DNA from: Chitinophagales bacterium
Lineage (GTDB): Bacteria > Bacteroidota > Bacteroidia > Chitinophagales > LD1
Direction of reading: 5' to 3'
DNA length: 64,000 bases
NCBI GenBank assembly: GCA_026129525.1
Contig: JAHCHW010000006.1
Location: 252,705 to 316,704 of the forward strand
Below the pieces are notes generated by a model, which was not told where the DNA came from, searched no databases, and saw only the letters and a program-made list of their open reading frames with translations. Each line of letters opens with the position of its first letter. Positions within the stretch are counted from its first letter, which is position 1. Below are positions 8,083-17,228 of the stretch, one piece after another. The translations under genes and the position numbers were made by a program.

Positions 8083-9171
8083 ATGAGAAGACTACAGCCC
8101 CTGTTCATTCTATTGTTATTGTTTCCGTTTGTCCACTACGGACAGTTTTCCGGCAATGATTTATTGAAGATATTAGGTGAAACACCTGCTTCCCAAAATT
8201 TTGAAAAGTTCAAATCGCAATGGCACCTCAATGCCAACTTTCAAAATACCGAAAAGGGGATTGAACTCAAATTGAACCGTGCAACAAACAAGATAGATAC
8301 GCTTGTTTTAAGCGGCTACAGTTATACTTCAGGCAACGCTTCCTTTAAATTATTTACATCAGCTGTGCCTTTCGGCATTGTGTTTTCCGACAATGTGGAT
8401 GCGTTGCAGCGCAAAACAGGTTCGTCTTCCATTAAAGCGGATAAAGCATTTTTGTTGCAGTCCTCAGGCACTATGGTGTTGGTAAACTATTTTTCGTACG
8501 GCAAGATTCAGTATCTCAAATTTTTCAGCGGCTCCTCACCTTTGTTATCCGGAACAAACAATACATCCTCTACTACAACTGCAGTAAAAAGCAGTACACC
8601 GGTAGTTGTCCCTGTAACTCCGGCAAACAAAGATTTGGCTAATGCACCGGTGCCAAAAGCAGAAATTAAAACATCACCGGCAGCAGCAAGTCCCGAAAAG
8701 GCACCTGCACCGGCAACAACTGCTTTGTTGAAGAATGCGATTCTGAAAGTATTCCGCTCGTTCAGCGAATCTTCTTTCTCCAATCTTAAAACCACCGAGC
8801 GAAAAGAGAGCAACACATGGAACTACAAATACACGTACAACACTAACGTTAAAATACCTGGCGAGAAGTACAACATGGTTTACAGTTTTCCGTTTGTGCA
8901 TTCGCAGTTAGATTTTGTTTCGGTGTTGGAGGAAACCGATAAGTACGACAAAAGCTTTGAAGCCGTTTATAAAAGTTACGAAAAACAATTGACCGAAACC
9001 CTCAAGCCTGCCGATGGCTGGACAGGCAAATGTATGCCCAACTACGACAAAAGCCCTCTAAGCGATGTGGAGTTTAAACATACTCACTACGGGTCGGTAA
9101 TACTTGATTACTCCAAAACCCCCAAAGGCAAACATATTCTTTACCTGCGCTTTTTGCCGAATTCGTTTTAG
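8083..9171 (+). CDS. Secreted protein of unknown function
   Basis: ATG 8083 is chosen because it opens a signal peptide (MRRLQPLFILLLLFPFVHYG); the same frame is open from ATG 8014, but that would bury the signal peptide 23 residues in. The mature protein has an N-terminal domain (about 25-150, LLKILGETPASQNFEKFKSQ onward), a Pro/Ala/Thr/Lys linker (about 165-215, rich in PVVVPVTPANK and PAAASPEKAPAPA motifs), and a C-terminal domain with many charged and aromatic residues. No family was recognised. The linker suggests two independently folded periplasmic or surface domains. Confidence 0.7.
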   Translation: MRRLQPLFILLLLFPFVHYGQFSGNDLLKILGETPASQNFEKFKSQWHLNANFQNTEKGIELKLNRATNKIDTLVLSGYSYTSGNASFKLFTSAVPFGIVFSDNVDALQRKTGSSSIKADKAFLLQSSGTMVLVNYFSYGKIQYLKFFSGSSPLLSGTNNTSSTTTAVKSSTPVVVPVTPANKDLANAPVPKAEIKTSPAAASPEKAPAPATTALLKNAILKVFRSFSESSFSNLKTTERKESNTWNYKYTYNTNVKIPGEKYNMVYSFPFVHSQLDFVSVLEETDKYDKSFEAVYKSYEKQLTETLKPADGWTGKCMPNYDKSPLSDVEFKHTHYGSVILDYSKTPKGKHILYLRFLPNSF

Positions 9172-9172
9172 C

Positions 9173-9383
9173 AGGTATGTTTTAGAGTTCTGCCTTAGGG
9201 TAGTTAGCGTTGAAGAACTAAAGATTACGGTACCCTATAAGCCTGCGCCATGGGTTGAAGCGAAGTAGTTTTACGGTAAATGCCCGCAACGAAAACAATA
9301 ACAACCGCAAAGGTGGTGGCGGTGGTAAGCACAGGCATGGAGGCGGAGGCGGTAAGCACAAAAACTTTAAGAAAAGAAGATAG
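9173..9383 (+). pseudogene. Frame-broken remnant with a Gly/Lys/Arg-rich tail
   Basis: One frame reads VSVEELKITVPYKPAPWVEA and stops at TAG 9266-9268. The next frame takes up FTVNARNENNNNRKGGGGGK, continues with a second KHRHGGGGGKHK and KNFKKRR run, and stops at TAG 9381-9383. Both pieces look protein-like, and the basic Gly-rich tail resembles C-termini of RNA-binding proteins and helicases. A single frameshift would join them. No start codon with a plausible N-terminus is present, so I call it a decayed 3' gene fragment. It fills most of the gap between its neighbours. Confidence 0.45.
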
Positions 9384-9428
9384 AAAGCAAAGAGGTTGCC
9401 GCAGAAAGGCAGTCTCTTTTCATTTTAG

Positions 9429-9436
9429 TAAATTTG
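9429..9436 (+). promoter_or_regulatory. Bacteroidota -7 box (TAAATTTG)
   Basis: An exact TAnnTTTG match ends 12 nt before ATG 9449. No TTTG was found 17-23 nt upstream. It supports ATG 9449 as the true start of the beta-barrel gene, because an upstream TTG (9434) would overlap the box. Confidence 0.5.
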
Positions 9437-9448
9437 TTTCGTTTAAGT

Positions 9449-10216
9449 ATGAGATTTATAGTCATTCTGCTTTTTCTTCCGTTGCTCACTACCGCATCTG
9501 CTCCTCAAGAAACAAAACCCTTTAAGCGTGTTGAAGTAGCCTATTCTTTTTCGCCAATGGTAACGTATCGGTGGCTCACAAAAAATTCTTTCGGGCCAAA
9601 CAGTTTTGATGCTGCAATGCAAAAAGAGATTATGAGAGGACGTAACAAACGGGAAGTAGAACAATTCGGTTTTATAACCGGAGCGCGGGCAAGGGTAAAC
9701 GTGGTAAAATACTTTGCTATTGAAAGTGGGGTGGAGTATTACCTGCATCGGTACATGTATAAAGGCGACCTTTTTTACCTTACCACTTTTAATGGTTCAG
9801 CGCTAGATACAGTGGGCACCTACAAGGCAAATTACCTCTACAACTATCATTATTTAAAAATTCCTGTAGCATTCACTTTTACGGCAGGCAAGGGAAAATT
9901 CAGAGCGGTATTCAGCTTTGGAACAGGGTTAGATGTTTTTCTCAAACTAACCCAAACCACCAAATCAGTTATGAACGGGGTCAAAAAAACTATGACAGAA
10001 ACAAGTTCCGAACCCTTTGTAAAGTTTAACCTTACCCCCTTTGCCGGTATTGGGTTTGAGTATGCTATAACCGGTAGCATGAAAATCCGTGTACTCCCTT
10101 TTGCTCAAATGCAGGCATTGAAAAATATTGATGCTCCCATTACCGAGCGCCTATGGGGTGGAGGAGTAAATCTTTCGTTCAGTTACGGTTTTATTGATGT
10201 AAAAAACAGAGAGTAG
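9449..10216 (+). CDS. Outer-membrane beta-barrel protein (PorT-like), function unknown
   Basis: A signal peptide (MRFIVILLFLPLLTTASA) is followed by alternating amphipathic strands: FKRVEVAYSFSPMVTYRWL, FGFITGARARVNVVKYFAIE, YLKIPVAFTF and FRAVFSFGTGLDVFLKL, ending in FSYGFIDVKNRE. The order 'SGVEYYLHR ... YLKIPVAFTFTAG ... GTGLDV ... PFAGIGFEY' is the usual layout of the Bacteroidota outer-membrane beta-barrel (PorT-type) domain. The length of 255 aa fits an 8-stranded barrel. Ligand and role are unknown. Confidence 0.75.
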   Translation: MRFIVILLFLPLLTTASAPQETKPFKRVEVAYSFSPMVTYRWLTKNSFGPNSFDAAMQKEIMRGRNKREVEQFGFITGARARVNVVKYFAIESGVEYYLHRYMYKGDLFYLTTFNGSALDTVGTYKANYLYNYHYLKIPVAFTFTAGKGKFRAVFSFGTGLDVFLKLTQTTKSVMNGVKKTMTETSSEPFVKFNLTPFAGIGFEYAITGSMKIRVLPFAQMQALKNIDAPITERLWGGGVNLSFSYGFIDVKNRE

Positions 10217-10285
10217 CCACTCAACAACAAACTGTTTATACCTTCAGTCCGATTTACTTTATACACTCACTTGAATTAAGGATTT

Positions 10286-10293
10286 TAGTTTTG
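10286..10293 (+). promoter_or_regulatory. Candidate -7 box for murA (TAGTTTTG)
   Basis: An exact TAnnTTTG match lies 58 nt upstream of the murA ATG. A TTG at 10271-10273 is only 12 nt away, shorter than usual, so the -33 element is unclear. The predicted leader would contain the heptamer array. Confidence 0.4.
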
Positions 10294-10305
10294 GAATAAG
10301 TATCC

Positions 10306-10347
10306 GTCTAACTGCTAATTACTATCTACTCAATACTCAATACAACT
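10306..10347 (+). repeat. Degenerate tandem heptamers in the murA leader
   Basis: Reading in 7-nt steps gives GTCTAAC, TGCTAAT, TACTATC, TACTCAA, TACTCAA, TACAACT. Two units are identical and the others share the TACT core. The array ends 4 nt before the murA ATG (10352), so it would occupy the ribosome-binding region. Confidence 0.6.
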
Positions 10348-10351
10348 TCTT

Positions 10352-11659
10352 ATGTCAAACAGTTTCGAAGTAACCGGAGGCAAAAAACTTAAGGGAGAAA
10401 TTACTCCGCAAGGCGCTAAAAACGAAGCGCTGCAAATTTTGTGCGCGGTATTGCTCACTCCCCAAAAAATTACCATCTCTAATATTCCCGCCATACGCGA
10501 TGTGCTGGCATTGATTGATATTCTGAAAGACCTGGGTGTTAAGGTGGAGAAGAAGAATGTGGACACATACACTTTTCAGGCAGACAATGTTGATTTGGAG
10601 TATCTGAAAACCGACACCTATAAAAAGAAAGGAGCGGCTCTTCGGGGAAGTATAATGATTATGGGCCCGCTGCTTACACGCTTTAAAAAAGCATATCTGC
10701 CTAAACCCGGTGGTGATAAGATTGGCAGAAGAAGATTAGATACGCACTTTCTCGGTTTTGAAAAACTCGGAGCTAAATTTAACTACGATAACAACGAAAC
10801 ATTTTACAGCGTGGAGGCAAGCAACCTGCATGGCACTTACGTTTTGCTTGATGAACCATCGGTAACCGGAACAGCCAATATTGTAATGACGGCTGTAATG
10901 GCAAAAGGCAAAACCACCATTTTCAACGCGGCTTGCGAGCCTTACCTACAACAACTTTGCGAAATGCTCAACCGCATGGGCGCAAAAATTACCGGAGTAG
11001 GCTCTAATCTACTACACATTGAGGGCGTTGACTACCTCGGAGGAACCGAACACCGCATGTTACCCGATATGATTGAAATTGGCTCGTTTATCGGTTTGGC
11101 AGCTATGACACAAAGCGAAATCACCATCAAGAACTGCCGTATTGATATGCTCGGCAATATTCTTCCGGTGTTCGAAAAATTGGGAATTGAAATGGAATAC
11201 CGCGGAGATGATATCCATATTCCGGCACGCGAGCATTTCGAAATTCAACGCTTTATTGACGGCTCCATTCTTACCGTTGCCGATGGACCCTGGCCCCTCT
11301 TTACGCCCGATTTAATTTCTATTGTACTTGTTACTGCCACACAAGCAAAAGGTAGTGTGCTTATTCACCAAAAAATGTTTGAAAGCCGCCTGTTTTTTGT
11401 TGACAAACTGATTGACATGGGCGCGCAAATTATTCTTTGCGACCCGCACCGTGCTACCGTTATCGGTATTGATCGCGCTTACAAACTTCGCGGTATAACC
11501 ATGAGTTCGCCCGATATACGCGCAGGTGTTGCTCTGCTTATTGCCGCACTAAGTGCCGAAGGAAAATCCATCATCAACAACAGCGAACAAATTGACCGCG
11601 GCTACCAGCGTATTGATGAGCGGTTGAATGCTTTGGGAGCGCAAATCAAGCGTGTATAA
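10352..11659 (+). CDS. murA: UDP-N-acetylglucosamine 1-carboxyvinyltransferase MurA (Asp-type)
   Basis: MurA transfers enolpyruvate from PEP to UDP-GlcNAc, the first committed step of peptidoglycan synthesis. The substrate-binding start (TPQGAKNEALQIL), the inside-out alpha/beta barrel repeats, and the RGSIMIMGPLLTRF and DIRAGVALLIAAL blocks are all present in 435 aa. The active-site loop reads PKPGGDKIGRRR, so position 122 is Asp where the E. coli enzyme has the fosfomycin-reactive Cys115. Asp-type MurA enzymes are active but not alkylated by fosfomycin, so intrinsic resistance of the target is expected. The gene stands alone with its own leader. Confidence 0.95.
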   Translation: MSNSFEVTGGKKLKGEITPQGAKNEALQILCAVLLTPQKITISNIPAIRDVLALIDILKDLGVKVEKKNVDTYTFQADNVDLEYLKTDTYKKKGAALRGSIMIMGPLLTRFKKAYLPKPGGDKIGRRRLDTHFLGFEKLGAKFNYDNNETFYSVEASNLHGTYVLLDEPSVTGTANIVMTAVMAKGKTTIFNAACEPYLQQLCEMLNRMGAKITGVGSNLLHIEGVDYLGGTEHRMLPDMIEIGSFIGLAAMTQSEITIKNCRIDMLGNILPVFEKLGIEMEYRGDDIHIPAREHFEIQRFIDGSILTVADGPWPLFTPDLISIVLVTATQAKGSVLIHQKMFESRLFFVDKLIDMGAQIILCDPHRATVIGIDRAYKLRGITMSSPDIRAGVALLIAALSAEGKSIINNSEQIDRGYQRIDERLNALGAQIKRV

Positions 11660-11780
11660 CCCTGCCACAATTTCAATAGCCGCCTCTTAGTCATTCAATT
11701 TCAGTCTTTAACCGTCAATTTGTCGTTTCTGCCCTAAAAGGCAAAATAATTGATATTCGCATGGCTAAAATTGAGAAACC

Positions 11781-12452
11781 ATGCAGGATAACAACGATAA
11801 AGATAACTTGAAAGAGCGCGTTGAAGATTTAAAAAATCAGGTAACCGAAAAGGCAACCGAGTTTGCTGCCGAAGCAAAAGAGAAAGCGGAAAACCTTGCC
11901 GAAAAAACTTTAGATGCTGCCGAGAAAATAATCAATGATGTGTTTAAGAAGAACAAACCGGAAGATGCCGATTTTGAGGAAGTAGCTACCGACCCCAAAG
12001 ACATTGAAATTGCCGAGCTTAAAAAGGAACTGGATGAACTGCGCGACAAGTATGTGCGCCTATATGCCGATTTCGATAATTTCCGTAAGCGCACCGCAAA
12101 AGAAAAGCTGGAAATTGTACAGTTGGCAGGTAAGGATGTAATAATTGGTTTATTGCCTGTGCTCGATGATTTTGAACGTGCCGTAAAAGCACTGGAAGGC
12201 AAAGAAGAAAGCGCCTCTGTCCGCGAAGGCATGTTGCTCATTCACAATAAACTCCTGAATTACCTTACAGCAAAAGGAGTAAAAGCAATGGAAACAAAAG
12301 GACAGGAGTTTAATGCCGATGTTCACGAAGCGGTAACTGAAATTCCTGCACCAACTCCCGAACTTGCCGGTAAAGTGGTTGATGAAATTGAAAAGGGATA
12401 TTATCTGAATGAAAAAATTATACGCTTCGCAAAAGTGATTGTAGGAAAGTAA
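11781..12452 (+). CDS. grpE: Nucleotide exchange factor GrpE
   Basis: GrpE releases ADP from DnaK. The N-terminal about 75 residues are charged and Ala/Lys/Glu-rich, followed by the long dimerisation helix ([20 protein letters not shown]) with the [13 protein letters not shown] signature. The C-terminal beta domain ends [20 protein letters not shown] then VIVGK. The length of 223 aa is normal for the phylum. dnaJ starts 16 nt downstream, so the pair forms a co-chaperone operon; dnaK is not in the window. Confidence 0.95.
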   Translation: MQDNNDKDNLKERVEDLKNQVTEKATEFAAEAKEKAENLAEKTLDAAEKIINDVFKKNKPEDADFEEVATDPKDIEIAELKKELDELRDKYVRLYADFDNFRKRTAKEKLEIVQLAGKDVIIGLLPVLDDFERAVKALEGKEESASVREGMLLIHNKLLNYLTAKGVKAMETKGQEFNADVHEAVTEIPAPTPELAGKVVDEIEKGYYLNEKIIRFAKVIVGK

Positions 12453-12468
12453 ACGGAGGGTTTTAAAA

Positions 12469-13650
12469 ATGGCGAAGAGAGATTATTACGAAATATTAGA
12501 CGTGCCTAAAACCGCTACTGCCGAGGAGATAAAAAAGGCTTATCGGAAAGTAGCGCTTAAGTACCACCCCGACCGCAATCAGGGCGATAAGGCAGCCGAA
12601 GAGAAATTTAAAGAAGCAGCCGAAGCCTACGAGGTATTAAGCGATTCGCAGAAAAAAGCTCAGTACGATCAGTTTGGTCATGCAGGTATGAACGGAGGCG
12701 GAGGCTATGGAGGCTACAGCGGTGGCGGCATGAACATGGAAGACATCTTCCGCAACTTTGGCGATGTTTTCGGTGGCGGAGGAGGCGGAGGTTTCGACCC
12801 GTTCGAAACTTTTTTTGGTGGTGGTGGCGGAAGGCAAACACGCACCCGCGGCAAACGCGGCAGCAATCTTCGCATAAAAGTGAAACTTACCCTGAAAGAA
12901 GTTGCAGAAGGTGTTCGCAAAACCATAAAGGTTAAAAAGCAGGTTGAATGCGGTACTTGCCATGGCAGCGGAGCAAAAGATGCGAGTTCAGTGGGTAAAT
13001 GCGCTACTTGTGGAGGCAGCGGTGTAATGCGAAAAGTTACCAATACCATTTTAGGGCAAATGCAAACTACGGCTACCTGCTATGCTTGCAATGGCAGCGG
13101 TCAGCAAATCACTAAAAAGTGTACATCGTGCTCGGGCTTGGGTGTTGTATATGGCGAAGAAAATTTGAGTATAGAAATTCCTGCAGGCGTGCAGGACGGC
13201 ATGCAACTTTCCATGAGTGGCAGAGGAAATGCCGGTGAGCAAGGCGGACCCGCTGGCGACTTAATTATTCTGGTTGAAGTAGAACAGCATCCCGAGTTGG
13301 AAATTGACGGACAGAACCTGATTTACAATCTGCACATCAGTTTTATTGATGCCGTGCTGGGCAGCAGTGTGGAAGTACCAACCATTGAAGGCAAAGCGAA
13401 GTTCAAAATTCCACCGGGCACGCAAGCGGGAAAAATTTTCCGGTTAAACGGCAAAGGTTTACCTGCCGTAAATGCTTATGGCAAAGGCGACCAGTTGATA
13501 TTGGTGAACGTTTATACACCTACCGAAATCAGCGCGGAAGAAAAAAAGTTACTCGAAAAACTTCGCGAAAGCGAAAACTTTAAACCCAAACCCGGTGCAA
13601 AAACCGAGAAAGGTTTTTTTGACCGGATGCGCGATTTTTTTGGGGAGTAA
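12469..13650 (+). CDS. dnaJ: Chaperone protein DnaJ (Hsp40)
   Basis: This is a full class A DnaJ of 393 aa. The J-domain carries the HPD motif (YHPDRNQ). A Gly-rich linker (about residues 66-122) follows. The zinc domain has four CxxCxGxG repeats: [24 protein letters not shown] and CTSCSGLG. The client-binding C-terminal domains follow. A GGAGGG Shine-Dalgarno sequence precedes the ATG, which is unusual here since few genes in the window have one. It is translated downstream of grpE. Confidence 0.96.
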   Translation: MAKRDYYEILDVPKTATAEEIKKAYRKVALKYHPDRNQGDKAAEEKFKEAAEAYEVLSDSQKKAQYDQFGHAGMNGGGGYGGYSGGGMNMEDIFRNFGDVFGGGGGGGFDPFETFFGGGGGRQTRTRGKRGSNLRIKVKLTLKEVAEGVRKTIKVKKQVECGTCHGSGAKDASSVGKCATCGGSGVMRKVTNTILGQMQTTATCYACNGSGQQITKKCTSCSGLGVVYGEENLSIEIPAGVQDGMQLSMSGRGNAGEQGGPAGDLIILVEVEQHPELEIDGQNLIYNLHISFIDAVLGSSVEVPTIEGKAKFKIPPGTQAGKIFRLNGKGLPAVNAYGKGDQLILVNVYTPTEISAEEKKLLEKLRESENFKPKPGAKTEKGFFDRMRDFFGE

Positions 13651-13679
13651 CATTTCTCCCGCCATACACACATCTTTTA

Positions 13680-13687
13680 TACTTTCG
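13680..13687 (+). promoter_or_regulatory. Candidate -7 box (TACTTTCG)
   Basis: A TAnnTTTG-like box with one mismatch (C for T) lies 23 nt before the lamin-tail gene and downstream of dnaJ. It suggests separate transcription of the T9SS protein. Confidence 0.35.
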
Positions 13688-13710
13688 TTCTAAACGTTGT
13701 TTCAACAGAT

Positions 13711-14997
13711 ATGAAGAATTTTCTTTTAGCTACTGCTTTGCTTTTGGCATTTTCTGCCTTTTCGCAAATTGAAGTTTCCGAAATTAATTACAACTCCGAC
13801 TCTACATTTAATTCGGGCAACTGGGTTGAAATTCGCAACCGCGGAAATACCACTGTTAACCTTACCGGCTGGCAAATGACCGATGCAAGCCCGTTTCATA
13901 TTTTCAATTTTCCTGTTAATCAAACATTGGCTCCGGGCGCTTACTTAGTAATAGCCGATGATACCGTTAAATTCAAAAACATTTTTCCGGGTGTAACCAA
14001 TGTAATTGGCGAGTTAGGTTACGGACTCAGCAATAACTCTGATACCATCACAATTTATGATAACAACGGGAGCGTGGTGTATAACATGGCATACTGGGAT
14101 TCTTCGCCCTGGCAAAAAACAGCCGATGGTTTAGGTCGCACACTCGAACTTCGTAATCCCGGTGCCGACCCAACTTTGCCCCAATCGTGGTTTGCCGGCT
14201 GTATTGGCGGTTCTCCCGGTGTTGGTTATGCACCTTGTAACGAGCCTTTGATTGTTACCGAAGTTAACTACAACTCTATACTTCAATTCGACCCTGGCGA
14301 TTGGATTGAACTACACAACCAAACCGACAATCCGCTTAATTTATCGGGTTGGATTTTAAAAGACAGCGAAGACACCAACGTGTTTGTTTTCCCTCCGGGA
14401 ACAATCATTCCGCAGAAAGGATATTTGGTAGTAGTGCATGATTCGGTACGCTTTAAACAACAGTTCCCGAACGTGCTCAACTATGTGGCGCAAATGAAGT
14501 TTAACCTCAGCAACAGTGGCGACCGAATCCGTATTTACAATGCACAAACCGGGCGAATACAATACTCGCTGGTGTTTAACGATAAAGCCCCCTGGCCTCT
14601 TGCTGCCGATGGGCAGGGCTATACTTTGGAGTTGATAGACTACAACGGTATTATGAACGATGCCGCCAACTGGCAAATAGGATGCTTTGGCGGCTCGCCC
14701 GGCAAAGCCTACGACCCCGGTTGCGGAACAGATGTTGCTGAAATTGGCAACGATTTTTTTGATGTAACCCTGCTCGGAAATCCGGTAAACGATTTTCTTC
14801 AATTTCGCTTAAATGGAACCAATGAAAATACTATAGTGCTTACTTTGATTGATTTGGCCGGCAAAAAAGTAATGGAGCAATCGGGACTTGCTAACGGAGT
14901 TTACAAAGTGGAAGTGGAGAAGTTATCTCCCGGAATGTACTTTGCGGTAGTAACCGATGGCGCTAACCAAGTTGTAAGCAGATTTACAAAACAATAG
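13711..14997 (+). CDS. Secreted protein with two lamin-tail domains and a T9SS type A sorting domain
   Basis: A signal peptide (MKNFLLATALLLAFSAFSQ) is followed by two lamin-tail domains of about 165 aa. Each starts with the same pattern (VSEINYNSDSTFNSGNWVEI and VTEVNYNSILQFDPGDWIEL), continues LTGW/LSGW and ends in GGSPG. The last about 80 residues (VTLLGNPVNDFLQFRL, LIDLAGKKV, LSPGMYFAVV) form a type A C-terminal sorting domain, so the protein should be exported by the type IX system and anchored or released at the surface. The two domains look like an internal duplication. Ligand unknown. Confidence 0.85.
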   Translation: MKNFLLATALLLAFSAFSQIEVSEINYNSDSTFNSGNWVEIRNRGNTTVNLTGWQMTDASPFHIFNFPVNQTLAPGAYLVIADDTVKFKNIFPGVTNVIGELGYGLSNNSDTITIYDNNGSVVYNMAYWDSSPWQKTADGLGRTLELRNPGADPTLPQSWFAGCIGGSPGVGYAPCNEPLIVTEVNYNSILQFDPGDWIELHNQTDNPLNLSGWILKDSEDTNVFVFPPGTIIPQKGYLVVVHDSVRFKQQFPNVLNYVAQMKFNLSNSGDRIRIYNAQTGRIQYSLVFNDKAPWPLAADGQGYTLELIDYNGIMNDAANWQIGCFGGSPGKAYDPGCGTDVAEIGNDFFDVTLLGNPVNDFLQFRLNGTNENTIVLTLIDLAGKKVMEQSGLANGVYKVEVEKLSPGMYFAVVTDGANQVVSRFTKQ

Positions 14998-14998
14998 C

Positions 14999-15895
14999 AT
15001 GAGCCAACTCGCCTTGCGCCATATAGTAAAGAAATACGGAGATTATATTGCTTCCGATGATGTGAGTTTCGAAATTCCCAAAGGAAAAATTTTTGGATTA
15101 CTGGGCCCTAATGGTGCGGGAAAAACAACACTCATCCGCATGATTACCCGTATTCTTTACCCCGACAGCGGCAGCATTTTGTTTAACGGTGAAATACTTT
15201 CCGACAAACATACCGAGCGTACCGGCTACATGCCCGAAGAGCGCGGTTTATATAAAAAAATGAAAGTAGGTGAACACCTAGTTTATCTCGCGCGCTTAAA
15301 AGGACTTTCGGGTGCCGATGCGAAAAAACGGGTGAATGAATGGCTCGAAAAATTTGAGATTACCAATTGGCGTGAAAAAAATATTGAAGAACTGTCGAAA
15401 GGTATGAGCCAAAAGGTGCAGTTTATTGCCACCGTAATTCACAATCCCGAACTGCTAATTTTAGATGAGCCTTTCAGCGGTTTAGACCCCATTAACTCAA
15501 AGTTGATTGAAGATGAAATTCACCACTTGAGTCAGAAAGGAGTTACCATTATTTTTTCCACTCACCGCATGGAGCAAGTGGAAGAAATTTGCGATGAGAT
15601 TGTGCTTGTCAATAAAGGGCGGAAAATTTTGGAGGGAGGTGTAAAAGAGTTAAAGCAGCAATTCAAGGAGAATAAATTCCGTGTTTCGTACAGCGGTGAA
15701 ATACTGAACGGATTTTTGGATAAGCTGCAAGTGGTGTCGCGTAACAACGGTGAACTGGAAGTAAAGTTCGAAGAAGAACACCACGGTAACGATTTGCTGA
15801 AACTGTTGGTGGAACATAATGTGGAGGTAACATCCTTCAACGAAATTTTACCGAGCATCAACGAAATTTTTATCAGGCAGGTACAAGCAAACTAA
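14999..15895 (+). CDS. ABC transporter ATP-binding protein (NatA-like)
   Basis: This 298-aa ATPase has Walker A GPNGAGKTTL near residue 38, an LSKGMSQKVQF signature (LSGGQ variant), Walker B LLILDEPFSGLDP, and the H-loop IFSTHRMEQVE. A C-terminal extension of about 80 residues (DUF4162-type) is typical of ATPases serving ABC-2 exporters. It starts 1 nt after the preceding stop, and its stop overlaps the start of the permease by 1 nt, so these two form one exporter. Substrate could be Na+ or a drug/lipid; the sequence does not decide. Confidence 0.92.
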   Translation: MSQLALRHIVKKYGDYIASDDVSFEIPKGKIFGLLGPNGAGKTTLIRMITRILYPDSGSILFNGEILSDKHTERTGYMPEERGLYKKMKVGEHLVYLARLKGLSGADAKKRVNEWLEKFEITNWREKNIEELSKGMSQKVQFIATVIHNPELLILDEPFSGLDPINSKLIEDEIHHLSQKGVTIIFSTHRMEQVEEICDEIVLVNKGRKILEGGVKELKQQFKENKFRVSYSGEILNGFLDKLQVVSRNNGELEVKFEEEHHGNDLLKLLVEHNVEVTSFNEILPSINEIFIRQVQAN

Positions 15896-17211
15896 TGGGC
15901 AAAATATTCATCATAATACAGCGCGAATACATTACACGGGTACGCAGAAAAAGTTTTCTGATTACTACCTTGCTGGCACCGCTGGGATTTTTTCTCCTTA
16001 TTGCTTCATCGGTACTTATCAGCACCTTTTCGCAGGGGAAAACGCACGTAGCTATTGTGGATGAAAGCGGACTGTTTAAAGATATTCCCATACCTGATGC
16101 CGATGACCAAAGCGTTTACTTCCACCGCGTTACCGAAAACTACGATGACCTTTTAAGTGAGGTTACAAAAGAAGAAAGTGCAAAGTACGAAGCCCTCATT
16201 TTTATTCCTGCCGACTTTAATGTGAACACGCCCAACAATCCGGCTATTGCGTATCGCTATGTTAAGCGTCCGGGAATGATAAAGCAGCAATTCATTAACC
16301 AGCGCATGACTGATGTGTTGCAAAAACTACGTATGAAAATGCTGCAGGTGGACGAGCAACAGATTGAGGACATGCAGCAAAAAGTAAAGTTGAATTTTGA
16401 GTCGCTGGATAACAGCAAAGAAAAGCAAGGTTACACCGATGCTGCCGCTATTGTAGGAATGGTAATGGGCTTTGCCATTTACATTTCGCTCTTCTTTTAC
16501 GGCACTATGATTATGAAAGGAGTAATGGAAGAAAAAAGCAATCGCATAGTAGAAGTGCTCACATCCTCCGTTCAACCGTTTCAGTTACTGATGGGCAAAA
16601 TATTGGGCGTGGGCGCAGTGGGGCTTACGCAGTTTGTGCTTTGGATAATTCTGATGTTTGGTGTTAATCTTTTCTCGGGAGTGCTATTCGGCATTGCTAT
16701 GGGTTCGGGTGCCGGAATGGGCGAGTTAAAAAATTCGGGATTAGATGCCGATGATTTGCTGATAGTTACTCAGAACCTTTCAGCACTGCCCATTGCACAA
16801 ATTGTGATCCTCTTTCCGCTTTATTTTTTGGGCGGCTTCTTTTTATACGGCTCTTTGTTTGCCGCGGTTGGGGCTGCTATGGGCGAAGATGGCGACCAGC
16901 AATCGCTCATGGTACCTATTACTATACCCATCATCATTTCCATTTTCATTGCCATCAACGTCATTAACAATCCCGATAGTTCGCTTGGCTTTTGGGGTTC
17001 TATAATTCCGTTTACCTCGCCTATTGTAATGTGTGCTTTGTTACCTTTCCGTCCGGAGTGGTGGCAAATACTCCTTTCCATTGTATTGCTTATAGGTGGG
17101 TTTGTGCTTACAACTTACGTAGCAGCCAAAATTTACCGCGTAGGAATTTTGATGTACGGGAAAAAGATAAAAATGAGCGAGTTAGTACGCTGGATTTTCA
17201 GCAAAGGATAA
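15895..17211 (+). CDS. ABC-2 family permease (NatB-like)
   Basis: This 438-aa membrane protein has one N-terminal helix (about 21-43), a large extracytoplasmic domain (about 45-180) and a C-terminal group of about five helices beginning with IVGMVMGFAIYISLFFYGTM. The cytoplasmic MKGVMEEKSNRIVEVLTSSV stretch is the hallmark of NatB/YhaP-type permeases and couples to the ATPase. It overlaps the ATPase gene (TAATG). A QQKVKLNF/EEK-rich external domain gives no substrate clue. Confidence 0.9.
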   Translation: MGKIFIIIQREYITRVRRKSFLITTLLAPLGFFLLIASSVLISTFSQGKTHVAIVDESGLFKDIPIPDADDQSVYFHRVTENYDDLLSEVTKEESAKYEALIFIPADFNVNTPNNPAIAYRYVKRPGMIKQQFINQRMTDVLQKLRMKMLQVDEQQIEDMQQKVKLNFESLDNSKEKQGYTDAAAIVGMVMGFAIYISLFFYGTMIMKGVMEEKSNRIVEVLTSSVQPFQLLMGKILGVGAVGLTQFVLWIILMFGVNLFSGVLFGIAMGSGAGMGELKNSGLDADDLLIVTQNLSALPIAQIVILFPLYFLGGFFLYGSLFAAVGAAMGEDGDQQSLMVPITIPIIISIFIAINVINNPDSSLGFWGSIIPFTSPIVMCALLPFRPEWWQILLSIVLLIGGFVLTTYVAAKIYRVGILMYGKKIKMSELVRWIFSKG

Positions 17212-17228
17212 TTGAAACACACAAAATT

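Noticed and set aside
9280..9525. An 81-codon frame starting MPATKTITTAKVVAVVSTGM
   Set aside because: It runs in a different frame over the Gly/Lys-rich remnant and into the promoter and start of the beta-barrel gene; the neighbouring frame reads as a better protein tail.
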